DNA of 64,000 nucleotides from Saccopteryx bilineata (GCF_036850765.1 NC_089495.1:208990347-209054346), one strand, 5' to 3'; positions 20,715 to 31,760 are shown, numbered from the stretch's first letter. Made by a program: numbers and translations. The notes: generated from the letters alone by a model not told the origin.

Positions 20715-22430
20715 CACATTCTTAGCAGACGTGCCTTTGGCTCCTGGCGGGTGAAGCACTTCACGATGCACGTCGTCCTGTAGACTTTCCTCTCTTTACG
20801 TGGGCGTGGCCACCGTTACCCTCCCTACTCCCGGGGAAGGGAGTCCGGGTCTAAGGTGACAAAGCCACGTGCAGGTGATATCCCCAAGACCCGGGGCCCA
20901 GTGCCAGGATACAGTGAAACTCTTGTCCTCTTGGGGTTTCCCGTCAGGACCCTCAGTAGCCGCATCTTCAAGTCACAGCATCTGTTTAATGACATCGGTG
21001 GTACCGGAACAGGGTCTCAGGCGGGCCGGTGGGCCCAGTGGAACCCCTAAGGGAGCTGCTGGGATTTTCTTTGGAACAAACTAAAGGATATTCATAGGAG
21101 GACCAAGGGCCCTAAATATATCATTGGAACGTCAGAGGAGCTCAGGGGATGCCAGGAACCGGGGTGGGGGTGGGGGTGGGGGGCAGGCTCTGCTCTGCTC
21201 ACAGCCAAAGGCCTGGGGCTCATAGGTAACTCAGAGAGGGGTATCCTGTTTGGGACTCGAGCCACACGCCGTCCAGAAGGGAGCTGAGGTGCATCTCTTA
21301 TGAAACGGCATACGCTGCCCCTTGAAACCCCCGTTGTATGTGCTAAACACAGAGAGAAGCAAGCCTTCATCAGACGGAGAGAGAACCCACGGACTCACCC
21401 CACGCACACCCAGGCAAAGGGCCGCCCGGCCCCCACATGGCATGCTCAGTCTGCACATTGCACCCACAGCTCTCCGTCCGTCAGCAGGCATGGGGGCCCC
21501 TCTGGGGCTCTGATCCGCTTTTCCGGCTGACGGCCGCATTCCCCCCGAGCAAGCGCGGAGCCCCTCCTCGCGTTTTCTGGAAGTTGCTGGAAGTGGACAC
21601 CAGAGAACCTGCATTATAGTTGCAGCAACAAAGGACGGGCGAGGAGCAATTGCTTCCTGGGCCTGTTGGAGGGAGATCCCCTTCTGTCGGAACTCTGGAA
21701 TTTTCCTCTTGATCAGCAAAGAGTTAGTATCCGGTGTCTGGGTGAACAGCGAGCGCCCTGCTAAGTGGGGTGCCCCGAGCCCCACGCCCCAAAGCACTCA
21801 CGTGACCAGTTCCTTATTTTTACAAAGAGATGCCATGCGCTTTCAGGGCCTTCAAAGGGACCGTCCGTGTGTCCGACGGAAGTCCTCTTCTGCGAGTGAG
21901 GGAAGTCTCTGCAAGCTGGAGGTCCATCTTCATTCCTCGTCAGCGCAGGAAAGCTCGCCGGGCCGCTATCCGGCGAGGGACGACACATTCGCTGTCACTG
22001 GTCTCAGGTCACGTGTGGATGTCAGCGCCCGTCTCCGAAACCCACCGTCTCTGCCTCCTTCCCCCTCTCCTGTGAGAGCACACGGCCCCCCGGGTGTGTC
22101 CCACGAACAGCAAGGATGTCGCTGCCCAGGGTTCCGTCAGTCTAGGCAGACGAACCGTGTCACTTCCGAGAGGGGAGCGCGGCTTGCGCCGGTGGACGTG
22201 GACCGCAGTCCTGTCCTTATCGTTTCAAATTGTGCTCAGGTGCCATGGACGCCTCCCGGACAGGCATTCGGACCTGTAATTGTCATGAGAGCCAACCACG
22301 CGTCAACCCTGCCTGTGGGTGTTTGTCCTGATGACGTACCCGAACAGCCACCTGATACCACGCCGGCCACAGAGACGGAGTCGTGGCTGGAAGTCTCCTT
22401 TGGTCTGGACAGCCAGATGTAAAACCCACA
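20715..22430. other. Unique GC-rich sequence, no gene recognised
   Basis: A GGGGTGGGGGTGGGGG run lies at about 21161-21184. The 237-codon plus frame at 21709-22422 and the 188-codon minus frame at 21231-21797 overlap each other and other frames and show no domain, so I do not call them. Confidence 0.5.
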
Positions 22431-22735
22431 CTCTTTATTTTCTCTCTCTCTCTGTCATATTAGTGTTTTTTAACTTGTCATTATTTTTCCTTTTGCTTTC
22501 CAAACGGGCAGCAAACGCGGTCTTTGGGTTTATGATAATTGCCTTAGATCTGCCCCCTTCGGTTGACAGCAACCGAGAATTCAACAGCACAAGAGAGCCG
22601 TCCAGACAGCTGCTTTCCAAATAGCCCCAAGTCTCCTTGTTGAAATCTCAGACTCCATCACTGCAGAAAAACAAACAAGCAAAAAATGCAACATAGCAAG
22701 GGAACTGGCATATCCGTTTCCACCTGTTTTATCTT
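22431..22735. other. AT-rich stretch, weak regulatory candidate
   Basis: After a short (CT)n at 22441-22453 comes repeat-free sequence with TTTATGATAATTGCC and ACCGAGAATTCAAC motifs. No exon was recognised. Confidence 0.22.
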
Positions 22736-22764
22736 TTCATTGCACCTTTGATCCCCCCCCTCCT

Positions 22765-22835
22765 TCCTACTCACTGTTCCTTTGCACCTCAGGACCTTTG
22801 CATATACTGGAACATGACCAAGCCACATGACTTGT
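22765..22835 (+). mobile_element. Short L2-like fragment
   Basis: The phrase CCTACTCACTGTTCC followed by ACCTCAGGACCTTTGCATAT resembles the L2 3' region. A closely similar phrase is repeated at 24040-24085 inside a longer L2 relic, which supports the assignment. Confidence 0.5.
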
Positions 22836-22967
22836 CCCTAACCATAACGCTGCAAGAGTCAAGCCCCTTTCAGACAACTCGAATGAAGATGATGATTCCG
22901 ATTAAGGTGCCCAATAGACCTGAGTGGTTCTTACCCATCACCAGCAGAATTACATGAGGGGTTAAGG

Positions 22968-23296
22968 CAGGGGTCCCTAAACTACGGCCCGCGGGCCACA
23001 TGCAGCCCCCTTAGGCCATTTATCTGGCCCCCGCCGCACTTCTGAAAGGGTACCTCTTTCATTGGTGGTCAGTGAGAGGAGCATAGTTCCCATTGAAATA
23101 TTGGTCAGTTTGTTGATTTAAATTTACTTGTTCTTTATTTTAAATATTGTATTTGTTCCCGTTTTGTTTTTTTACTTTAAAATAAGATATGTGCAGTGTG
23201 CATAGGAATTTGTTCATAGTTTTTTTATAGTCCAGCCCTCCAACGGTCTGAGGGACAGTGAACTGGCCCCCTGTGTAAAAAGTTTGAGGACCCCTG
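22968..23296. mobile_element. Non-autonomous hAT transposon, family B
   Basis: The left end CAGGGGTCCCTAAAC and right end GTTTGAGGACCCCTG are inverted repeats with one mismatch. The flanking GGTTAAGG (22960-22967 and 23297-23304) is a perfect 8-bp target-site duplication, diagnostic for hAT. Internal text (CGGCCCGCGGGCCACATG, then TTTGTTGATTTAAATTTAC) has no coding frame. The perfect duplication implies a younger insertion than the family A copies. Confidence 0.97.
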
Positions 23297-23409
23297 GGTT
23301 AAGGGGTGAAGCAGGATTTACCCTGTGAGTGACCTCAGCCAGTACCAGGGACCCTGGGGCATGAGGGGGGCCCCTTCCCTCCCCTCTCTGGCCAGGGCAC
23401 CCCTGTCTG

Positions 23410-23695
23410 TCATACAAACACAACAGGAATTACTTAAATGTAACACCCCTTCACTTGGAATTGAATTCCATTTTCTAAATCCTGAATAAATACATTACAA
23501 CGGTCGCTCCGGTCAAACGAAGAGAAAAGAGCCATCTCGTAATGACTCCCCCGTGGATTTAATGCCTATTCCGTCCAGGAGAATAATGAACCTACATCCC
23601 TGGAATTCATTGACAGGATAATGGTTATTTAAACATGCCAAGTCTTTACAGAGCAGATAAGTATTTTAATTTGCATTTATGAAAATCGGGAAGTC
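23410..23695. other. AT-rich island, candidate conserved non-coding element
   Basis: This repeat-free 285-bp island carries AATTACTTAAATG, GGAATTGAATTCC, GGATTTAATGCC, AGAATAATGAACC, ATAATGGTTATTTAAAC and TTTTAATTTGCATTTATG (octamer-like ATTTGCAT). It is flanked by a hAT and GC-rich DNA. Among the window's islands it is one of the richest in homeodomain and POU-like words. Conservation is not visible here. Confidence 0.38.
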
Positions 23696-24014
23696 AGCAC
23701 AGAGGCAGGTGCCAGCCTGCACGTCCACTCCCCAAGTCCTGGGAACCAGAGTTGCAGAGTCAGGAGGTGAGTGGGAGAGGGGGGAGCAGGAGAAGCTCAG
23801 GCACATCTGTCCCACTGTCCGTTCTTTCCTGCTGGAACCTGCCACGGGCAGGCAGTCCCCGCCCCACGGCATTCCAGTCAAGCAGGACATGTGATTCCAT
23901 GCCCGCCTGGCGTGACGCCTTCCATGCTTTCTGGTGGCTCTACCACCAAGACCGAGAAACTGGCGTGGGGGTCAGGGCCTCCTTGACCCTGGGGGGCCCC
24001 TTCCTCAACACATC

Positions 24015-24262
24015 CTTGGCATTCTGTGATTTCCCCTCCTTCCTACTCACTGTTCCCTTGCACCTCAGGACCTTTGCACATGCCGGACCGTATCTGTAAA
24101 CCCCTCCATTTGTAATTATCGAATTACTTGTGTCATTCCTATAGTAATGTCTATCTCCTGATAGGCAGGGACGTTGGGGTCTCACCTAGTTTGTTCAATG
24201 ATATAGCCCGAGCACATTTTGCCAGTGCTCTCTATAAGCTTCTGGTTGAATAAATGACTTAA
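24015..24262 (+). mobile_element. L2 LINE 3'-end relic
   Basis: Matches in order to the L2 3' end as I know it: CACCTCAGGACCTTTGCACATGCC, GTCTATCTCCTGATAGGCAGGGAC, TTGTTCAATGATATAGCCC, a GCCAGTGCTCTC stretch and GGTTGAATAAATGA at the end (quoted in short parts). Divergence is high, as expected for this old LINE. Confidence 0.75.
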
Positions 24263-24460
24263 TCAATCCATTGATTAATGCCCTACTTTACACATTCTGT
24301 TGAGGCTAAAAATAAAGATGCTGTTCAGTCGAGCTATTTCTTGATTACGCCCATAATCCAACGTCTCTTACATTCATAATTGCTTCGTGTGCACGAATTT
24401 CTATCTTCCTCCCTCTCAGCTCCCTTTATTTCGTATCTTGCCATTTTCAAGTGGGCTAAC
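24263..24460. other. AT-rich island, candidate conserved non-coding element
   Basis: Contains AATCAATCCATTGATTAATG (an imperfect palindrome), GATTACGCCCATAATCC (paired TAATCC/GGATTA-like sites, typical of OTX/PITX-class recognition) and TTCATAATTGC. Repeat-free. The paired ATTA/TAAT sites are visible; function is inference. Confidence 0.33.
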
Positions 24461-25816
24461 CCATCACCGTTTACCAGGGGGGACGCTGGGCCCCGTCCCG
24501 CCCCTCAGACCAGTGCCCCTTCATGGTCTGTGTCCGTGTGTCTTTCCTGGGCGACATCCCAGCCAGTGTCTCCCTCTCCGTGCCACCTGGGGTGCCCGTG
24601 GGCGAGGGTTTGCCGAGGACGTGGTCCCCGTGGACCTGCACGGGGCACTCCTTCTCCCCAGCTTGCCCTGCCTGTGAGGTGTCTGTCACCCCCTTATGCT
24701 CCTTGAAGTGGGACCGTGGGTGTTACCCACCCGTGTGAGCTCCTGGGAGATGCCCCGGTCACGCGTGAGCTGCAAGCGCTTGGCAGGCAGCCTCCAGGGG
24801 GGAAAGGGTCAGGAGGTCCTGCTGGGCAGTGTTTGTCCATCTCCATGGTGCATGAGCTCTCTCTGCGGCCAACGCAAGTCACCAGTGTGCCGTCCTGAAC
24901 ATGCCGTCAGGAAGAGACGTGTGCAGTTGATTCTGCCGGGGCCACAGGAGCCACTTCGAACACCACACGTCCTACGACTGGAACAAGGTGAGGGAGGGCG
25001 GGCTGACCAGTAAGTCATTATGGTTTTGTTTTGTGTTGTTTTGTTTGGAGGGGGAGGGGTTGTGCATACCAGAGAGGGAGAGAGAGGGGGGGGGGAGGAG
25101 AGAGAGCACAGAGCACACGGGGAGAGTGCAGGTAGGTCCTGGTTATGCGTGGGAAGGGTGGCCTCTTTGATGCAAACGTGGGCAGTAGCACAGTGGGCGG
25201 GCGGCCCTGCAGCTGGGTATGCAAATTAACGTCTCAGAATCGAGAGTCAGAGGTCGAGTACTGTCAGCAGAATCCTGTAAGGCGGCACAGGCAGCACGGC
25301 CCCCTTGCCGAGAGCCCGCATCTGCGCGCTGGGTCGGTGGAGGAAAGGCCGTGTTCTGCGTGGACAGCTGGGCGTCTTGGTCCACCATCACCTTCCACGT
25401 TGGGCACGTGAGCCCCATGTGCACGCGGAGAACAGATGGAGGGAGGGCAGTGCCCAAAGGACAGTGCAGAGGTCTGGAAAGAGAACTCCTCTTGACAGTG
25501 GTAATTCCTACCCAACCCTTTGCAAATTGAGCTACTTTTTAAACGCACGATCCCCCCTTCTATTCATGGACCCCCCTGGTGTCTGTCCACAAGCCAGCTG
25601 CCCCCAGCCACACCGCTGCCCCTAAGGTGATAGAGTCAACAACCATCCCACTATCTTCGCAGAAATGGCGGGGCCGTCAGCCCTCTGACCTCTGTGTGGT
25701 GTTGCCAAGGCTGTGGGGAAAAGAGCTGTTTAGAGAGGGTGGTGTAGCTGTGGAACGTTTCACCCTGTTTGTGACTATTTAGTTTGATATTCTTTTTTAA
25801 TTTTGGGGGCCAGCGT
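24461..25816. other. Unique GC-rich sequence, no gene recognised
   Basis: A GGGAGAGAGAG-type purine run lies at about 25046-25120. Open frames near 100 codons occur on both strands with no family resemblance. Confidence 0.5.
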
Positions 25817-25826
25817 CATTTCAAAA

Positions 25827-26195
25827 AAATTTTTTTTTTTCCATTTTTCTGAAGCTGGAAACAGGGAGAGACAGTCAGACAGACTCCCGCATGCGCCCGA
25901 CCGGGATCCACCCGGCACGCCCACCAGGGGCGACGCTCTGCCCACCAGGGGGCGATGCTCTGCCCATCCTGGGCGTCGCCATGTTGCGACCAGAGCCACT
26001 CTAGCGCCTGAGGCAGAGGCCACAGAGCCATCCCCAGTGCCCGGGCCATCTTTGCTCCAATGGAGCCTTGGCTGCGGGAGGGGAAGAGAGAGACAGAGAG
26101 GAAAGCGCGGCGGAGGGGTGGAGAAGCAAATGGGTGCTTCTCCTGTGTGCCCTGGCCGGGAATTGAACCCGGGTCCTCCGCACGCTAGGCCGACG
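25827..26195 (-). mobile_element. Long tRNA-derived bat SINE, 5'-truncated
   Basis: On the minus strand it reads a tRNA-like part with B-box (GGTTCAATTCCCGG, seen as its complement near 26155), a GGGCACACAGGAGAAGCACCC core, CT-rich linker, GCTCCATTGGAGC, and a 3' part ending in an A-tail (poly-T at 25830-25842). The 10-bp CATTTCAAAA flanks it at 25817-25826 and 26196-26205 as a target duplication. The first bases of the tRNA head are missing. Related copies lie at 26706 and 39586. Confidence 0.92.
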
Positions 26196-26705
26196 CATTT
26201 CAAAATTAAAATGTGCGCACTCGCTGACCCAAGGTGATTTCTAAACCTCGCTATAGAAATAGTACCACAAATGAGCAAAGACTCACCTAGGTAGACAACC
26301 GTCATCATGAGTCACACGGGGGACCGGAAACCAGGTCTGAGTCTGTTGTCACGAGCAAGGCAGGGCTTCAAGTCAGGGCACAGAACAGGCATGCAGTGGA
26401 AGCGTAGGTACCATGGGACACATCCAGGGATGCCACCCAGGGAGACCGTGGAGGGAAGCTCAAAGGACGGGAGACTGGGAGAGCCACGCCTCCGTCTGCG
26501 AAGGAGCGTTCGGCAGAAGAGTGGAGGACAGCTGAGGAACAACCAGCTTAGAGGCGGCCACACTGATCTGGCGATGGGATGGCAGCAGTGAGCGCAGGAG
26601 ATCATCGGGGAGATGAGGTTTGCGATAGGCTGCATATAAGAGTGAAGGGAAAAGAAGCGTTAGGAATGGTTCTTAGGTTCATGAGCTTTGACATCGTGGT
26701 GAATG

Positions 26706-26752
26706 TCAGGGCACACAGAAGTGCCCATCTGCTTCTCTACCCCTCCCCCTCT

Positions 26753-26789
<37 letters not shown>

Positions 26790-27017
26790 TTCTTCTTATT
26801 CTGCAGCCATGGCTCAATTAGAGCAAGTTGGCTCCAGGTGCTGAAGATGGCTCCATGGTCTCTGCCTCAGGCACTAAAAAGAGCTTGGCTGCTGAGCAAC
26901 ATCCCAGATGGGCAGTACATCGCCCCCTTGTGGGCTTACTGGGTGGATCCCAGTTGGGGTGCATGTGAGAGTCTGTCTCTCTGTTTCCTCTCCTCTCACT
27001 GAATGAAAAAAATATAT
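26706..27017 (+). mobile_element. Long tRNA-derived bat SINE, lacking the tRNA head
   Basis: It starts within the core (TCAGGGCACACAG), passes (CT)n at 26758-26790, GCAGCCATGGCTC, CTGCCTCAGGCAC, and ends TTCCTCTCCTCTCACTGAATGAAAAAAATA. ATCGTGGTGAATG (26693-26705) and ATCATGGTGAATG (27018-27030) match at 12 of 13 bases as target duplication. It is therefore a 5'-truncated retroposed copy of the same family as 25827-26195, with the opposite orientation. Confidence 0.9.
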
Positions 27018-27030
27018 ATCATGGTGAATG

Positions 27031-28279
27031 GTAGAGATATTGACTGGTGTGAGGGACATGAGACAAGGGGCAGTTGTGTTCTGTGGGAGATGGTCACAGG
27101 CGATGAAGATGTGGCCATTCTGGGATAAAGAGGGATTTGTTTCTTCATGGATGCCCACCAAAGAAATAAATGGTTTGGAGTCTTTCACTGAGTCATTCCA
27201 ATATTGATGATTCAGTAGGTGTAACCGGACAGGGTAAAACAAGATGGCAGCTGCATTGGTTGTCACATGGGTGAACAGAGGTGTGCACAGCTGTACATCA
27301 AGGTCACCCCCGTTCAAGGCGACTTAGGGAGATCAAGAAAGTGACTTTGTCGTTCAACTAGAAACGGTCAAACATGAATTTGAACCTAGATCTGCCTGAT
27401 TCCGGGCATAACCGCCATTCCAAGGGCACCCTGCAAAATTCTTGAGAATTCTTCTGTGGCAATTAAAAGAAAGAAATCTGGAACGTAATGAAGAAGTGCG
27501 ATAGCATCTTGAAGATGTCTAGTGTGAGATAAAGTCAGTAGGTGTTCACAAGCCTTGGCAGCCACGCTGACAGTTTCTCAGAAGATGCGCTCGCCAGATA
27601 GCCAGATAAGATCGAGCATCTGTAATAAAATTTCCATTTCCCTGAGAGAGCGAGAGAGAGCTGAATACAATTCAGGCAAAGTGGAGTCAGAGGCTTCCGA
27701 CTGTCTTCATTGATGGAGAGACCCGGAAAGATGATTGCTTCCACCTTTATAAGGAGTGAAGGGCTTTCCCTGAACCCATCGGAGAACCTCTGTTTGCAGA
27801 GCAAACAAAAAACTCAAAAACTGGGGAGAGACGGATGCTTGGTGCTTTGGTGCGTGCAGGGGAACAGAAGACCCCTGCACTCTCTCAGATGGGGCGGCTG
27901 TCGCCTGGGAGCACAGGCACTGGGGAGGGAGCCCCACTTAAACTGTTAACTAACTGAGAAAGGCAAAGGTGGGCGAGCATGAGAGTGTCAGGTGCCTGGG
28001 GACAACAGGCGTGGGTAGGGGCCACAGCCTCTCACAAGCACACAAGCATTGTCGGGACAGCGTACGGAATAGTGAGATCTAGGACAGCACCCAAGGCACA
28101 GAGAACGGGAGTGAGGGGTTGAGAGCATGCTGTTGTAAGTCCCTTACACCACAGACGAAGTGGACTCGTATTCTTCGAAGGTGAACTTAGATTCTTTAAG
28201 TGTACATTGTAAATAAGAGGACAAGCATTCAAAACAGTAAGAGGTATGAGTAATTAACAGAAGAAGTAGCCTGGAATCA
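27031..28279. other. Unique or unrecognised sequence
   Basis: Moderate-GC sequence with no exon recognised. A short GAGAG run lies at 27644-27660. It may include undetected old repeats upstream of the L1 relic, but I could not match any of it to a family. Confidence 0.4.
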
Positions 28280-28960
28280 TAACACGACCAATTACACCTA
28301 GAGAAGACAGAAAGAAAGGGAAATAAAACACAATGGAAACAAACAGAAAGCAGCTAACAAAATGGTAAATTTTTATTCGGGTACAACATTAATAATTGCT
28401 TTAAACGTAAATGGTCTAAATATAACAGTTGAAAGACAGAGATTGCCGGATTGGATTTTAAAATCCTGAGAATCAACTGTATGCTGTCTAAAAGAAATCA
28501 TTTTCAATATAAAGACATAGATACATTAAAAAGTGGCAAATGACATACCACACAAACACAAATGACAGCAAGCTGGAGTAATGATGTCAACATGGCAGAA
28601 TCTAGAACAAGGAATATTTTCAGAGATAAAGAGGGTTAATACATAAAGATGAAGGATTTGATTCTCCAAGAGGGGACAATGCTCTGTGTCTGCAACTAAC
28701 ACCACAACTTCAAAGTACTCGAAGCAAAAAATAGATGGATCTGAAAGGAGACATAAAATCTACAATTATGCTGGAGATGTCAATACTTCTCTCTCAGTAA
28801 CTGAAATAACAAGTAGGCAAAAATCAATTAGGGTTTGGATAACGTGAACAACCATTTGACCTAACTGACATTTATAGAACTCTCTACCGACAACAGAAAA
28901 ACATGCACATTCTTCTAGAATGTTAATGTAATAGTCATCAGGAGAGAGTATACTCTAGAC

Positions 28961-29312
28961 CAGAGGTAATCAACCTGGTCTCTACCGCCCACTAGTGGGT
29001 GCTCCAGCTTTCATGGTGGGTGGTAGCAAAGCAACCAAAATATAAATAAAAAGATAGATTTAACTATAGTAAGTTGTTTTATAAAGATTTATTCTGCCAA
29101 ACTTAGTGAAAATCCAACATAAAGTACTTGGTAAGTAATTATTATTATATGCTTTTACTTGCTGTCACTCTGCTTTATAAATTTTATAAAGTAAAGTTAC
29201 TTCTCTACTTTATAAATCACCGTGACTGTGGAACCGGTGGGCGGTTAGAAAATGTTACTACTAACAGAGATACAAAAGTGGGCGGTAGGTATAAAAAGGT
29301 TGACTACCCCTG
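28961..29312. mobile_element. Non-autonomous hAT transposon, family C, nested in L1
   Basis: The left end CAGAGGTAATCAACC and right end GGTTGACTACCCCTG are imperfect inverted repeats. The TIR continues inward as CTACCGCCCAC/GTGGGCGGTAG. CTCTAGAC flanks both sides (28953-28960, 29313-29320) as a perfect 8-bp target duplication. The interior is AT-rich with TTTATAAATTTTATAAAG and no significant frame. It is younger than the L1 it interrupts. Confidence 0.97.
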
Positions 29313-29362
29313 CTCTAGACCATAAAACAAACCTTAATAGATTTAAAAGAAAATACATTATA

Positions 29363-29925
29363 TAAGGTCTACCGGAAAGTTCTGTCCGTTTCTATCACAA
29401 CAAGTTTTGACACGTAAGCACATGTTTATTTGGCACATGTGTGCCTCTCTATTTTTATCACTTAATGTATACATACTGACGTAGCAAATTAACTAAAACA
29501 AAGTTGATTCACGTTAGTCTTATGTGTGAAGCGATAGTGTACCCATGGCTACTGATAAAGTTCATTTACACCACTGTAATTTTTATGAATTTCAACAAGG
29601 AAGAAATGCTACAGAAGCATGTCTGTCGCATCCACCATATTCCCCGGACATAGCACCCTCCAACTATCACTTGTTTTTGTCCTTACAAAATTTTTTGAAG
29701 GGAAAAAATTCAAAAATGAAGAAGATATCAAACAAGCACTGGTTCAACTTTTCGCATCAAAAGATAAGACATTTTTCAAAAATGGGATATACAAATTGCC
29801 CTCACGCTGGCAAGAAATCATTAATAATAATGGCAATTATATTATTCAGTAAAGTTTATTGACAGTAAGAAAAATTTGTATTTTGTTTTATTCCAAAAAT
29901 GGACAGAACTTTCCGGTAGACCTTA
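29363..29925 (+). mobile_element. Internally deleted mariner transposon, nested in L1
   Basis: The inverted repeats TAAGGTCTACCGGAAAGTTC (left) and its complement GAACTTTCCGGTAGACCTTA (right) lie at the two ends. TA dinucleotides flank both sides, as expected for Tc1/mariner. The element is about 563 bp, far short of a full mariner (about 1.3 kb), because most of the transposase gene is gone (see 29545-29852). It sits only 50 bp from the family C hAT. Confidence 0.95.
29545..29852 (+). pseudogene. Mariner transposase remnant (N- and C-terminal pieces)
   Basis: The frame begins at an ATG with an N-terminal piece ending in YEFQQGRNA, typical of mariner helix-turn-helix starts. It jumps directly to the C-terminal catalytic segment HPPYSPDIAPSNYHLF, which holds the last acidic residue of the mariner DD(D) triad. 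The middle of the protein, with the other two catalytic aspartates, is deleted. Shortly after SLQNFL the reading continues in another frame (KTFFKNGIYKLPSRWQ), so there is also a frameshift. It cannot make a working transposase. Confidence 0.9.
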
Positions 29926-31235
29926 TATAAATCACATTCTCAAAGACTGAATTAAACCAGAAATCAGTGACAGAAATATATCTAGAAAATCTCTAGATAT
30001 TTGGAAATTACATAACATACTTCTCAATAAGACAGAGAATTTTTTTAAAAAAGGAATTCTCTGAGGAAATTAAAATAATTCTGATTGAATGCCAATAAAA
30101 ATACAATGTATCCAAAATATATGGGATGCAGTTAAAGCAGTTCTTAGCGGACAATTTATACTGCATGATTATATTAAAAATAGTTAAAAATCAATAACCT
30201 AAGCTACCATTGAAAACCTAAAACAATAGAGGAAATCAAAGAAACTAAAAGTTGGTCCTCACAAATGATCAGTAAAGTTTAGAAATCTCTAGCCAGCAGA
30301 CCAAGAGAAAGAAGGAATCACAAATTATCAATACCAAGAGTAAAAGAGAGGTTATCACATCTGATCTCTCAGATATTAAAGTTAATAAGAAAATATTACA
30401 AACAATGTTACGATGGTAAGTTCCACAACTTAGATGAGATGCACCAATTGCTTGAAAGACACAAACTACTGAAACTTAATCAAGAAGAAACAGCCTGAAG
30501 AGTCCTATATATGTATATTAAAGAAATTAAATGAGTTAAAAAAAAAACTTCCAAAAATGAAATTGCCAAGTCCAGATCACCTCACCGGCAAATTCTATAA
30601 AACATGTAAGAAAGAAATAATACCAAATCTGCATATTATCTTATAAAAATAACAGAAAAAGAGAACACCTTTTCATTTATTCTATAAAGCCAGGTTTATT
30701 CTAATACCAATACCAAAGATGCTACACAACAGACCAGTAGTCTTCAAAACCGTAAATGCAAAAATCCTCAACAAAATAAAGCCGTTTGACCCCAGCAAGG
30801 TACAAGAAGGCAATGCATCACGATGAAATGGGGTTTATCCAAGAAATGCAAAGATGAGTTAAGTAAAATAATACCATTTACAACATTAACAGCTTAAATG
30901 AGAAAAAAAATATTGTAATAGGTGTAAAAAAAATGAATCAGATAAAATTCAACACTGAGTCATATAACAAAATGTCTCAGCAAACTTGCAAATAGAGGAG
31001 AACTTCTTTGACCAAATACAGGATATCTAAAAATAATTACAGCTAACCAAGGCAAAAATATTCCCTGTCACCACCTCCATCCAACACCACGCTGGACAGT
31101 AAAATAAGAAAATTAAAAGACATAAAGAGCTAAAAGCAAGCGGCTTCAAAAGGAACGGATAAAACCATCTTTATTTGCAGATAGCATGATTCTTTACTTG
31201 GAAAAACACAATCAATCCACAAAAAAAGTTACCAA

Positions 31236-31655
31236 AACTCATGTGACCGACTGTATCCAGATCCCCCCACCCGGCCATGCCTGCCCTCTCTCTTTGCTGG
31301 ACAAGGACATAGCCTGGTTCTGGTTTGGACACTTTGAACAGAGAGGTCCCTCCGCCACACACTCAGCACGCGCACTGACACCTGCTAATGCACACACACA
31401 TTCACTGGCGGGCTCACAGTCACACACACACAGGCACACGCTACTCACACGCTCTCGTGCACGCATACTCACAGACACATAGGTACCCACGCATGTGCAC
31501 ACCCCTCACAAGTGGACACCGCCCCCCTCACATCCCACATGGCCTTCCCTAGTTCCAGTTCTTTCCAGCACCAGCGCCGATGGCCACCTCCTGTGCTTGT
31601 CCACTTCCTGTGACTGTGGCTGCCATCCCTCCTGTGGGAGGGGCTTTGGCGGTGA
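31236..31655. other. CA-rich unique sequence
   Basis: Interrupted CACACA runs lie at 31355-31500. No exon was recognised. Confidence 0.55.
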
Positions 31656-31760
31656 CCTCATCTCTCTCACCCGCCTGTCTCCCCCAGCACCCAGCTTGGG
31701 ACTGTGTGGGGAGGGGGGAGCTCAGTAAATATCTGTGCTTGAATCAGAGAGGGAGGGGGC
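31656..31760 (+). mobile_element. Possible L2 3'-end fragment
   Basis: CCCCCAGCACCCAGC followed by GAGCTCAGTAAATATCTGTGCTTGAAT resembles the L2 3' end (CCCAGCACCTAGCACAG... CTCAATAAATATTTG). Short and diverged, so tentative. Confidence 0.4.

Larger units (their letters stand above)
28280..31235 (+). pseudogene. L1 LINE relic: ORF2 endonuclease to RT region, interrupted
   Basis: The plus strand follows L1 ORF2 nucleotide text. An endonuclease-region part (28280-28952) includes AAACGTAAATGGTCTAAATA and AGACAGAGATTGCCGGATTGG. The reverse-transcriptase region (about 30550-31230) includes CCAAGTCCAGATCACCTCAC, GGGGTTTATCC and GCAGATAGCATGATT. Many stops and frameshifts destroy the frame, and the 3' end is missing. 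A hAT (28961-29312) and a mariner (29363-29925) are nested inside, with the L1 resuming on both sides. Low GC and A-rich plus strand contrast with the rest of the window. Confidence 0.88.

Noticed and set aside
21709..22422. 237-codon plus-strand frame
   Set aside because: No recognisable domain, overlapped by other frames on both strands, and no splice or promoter signals.
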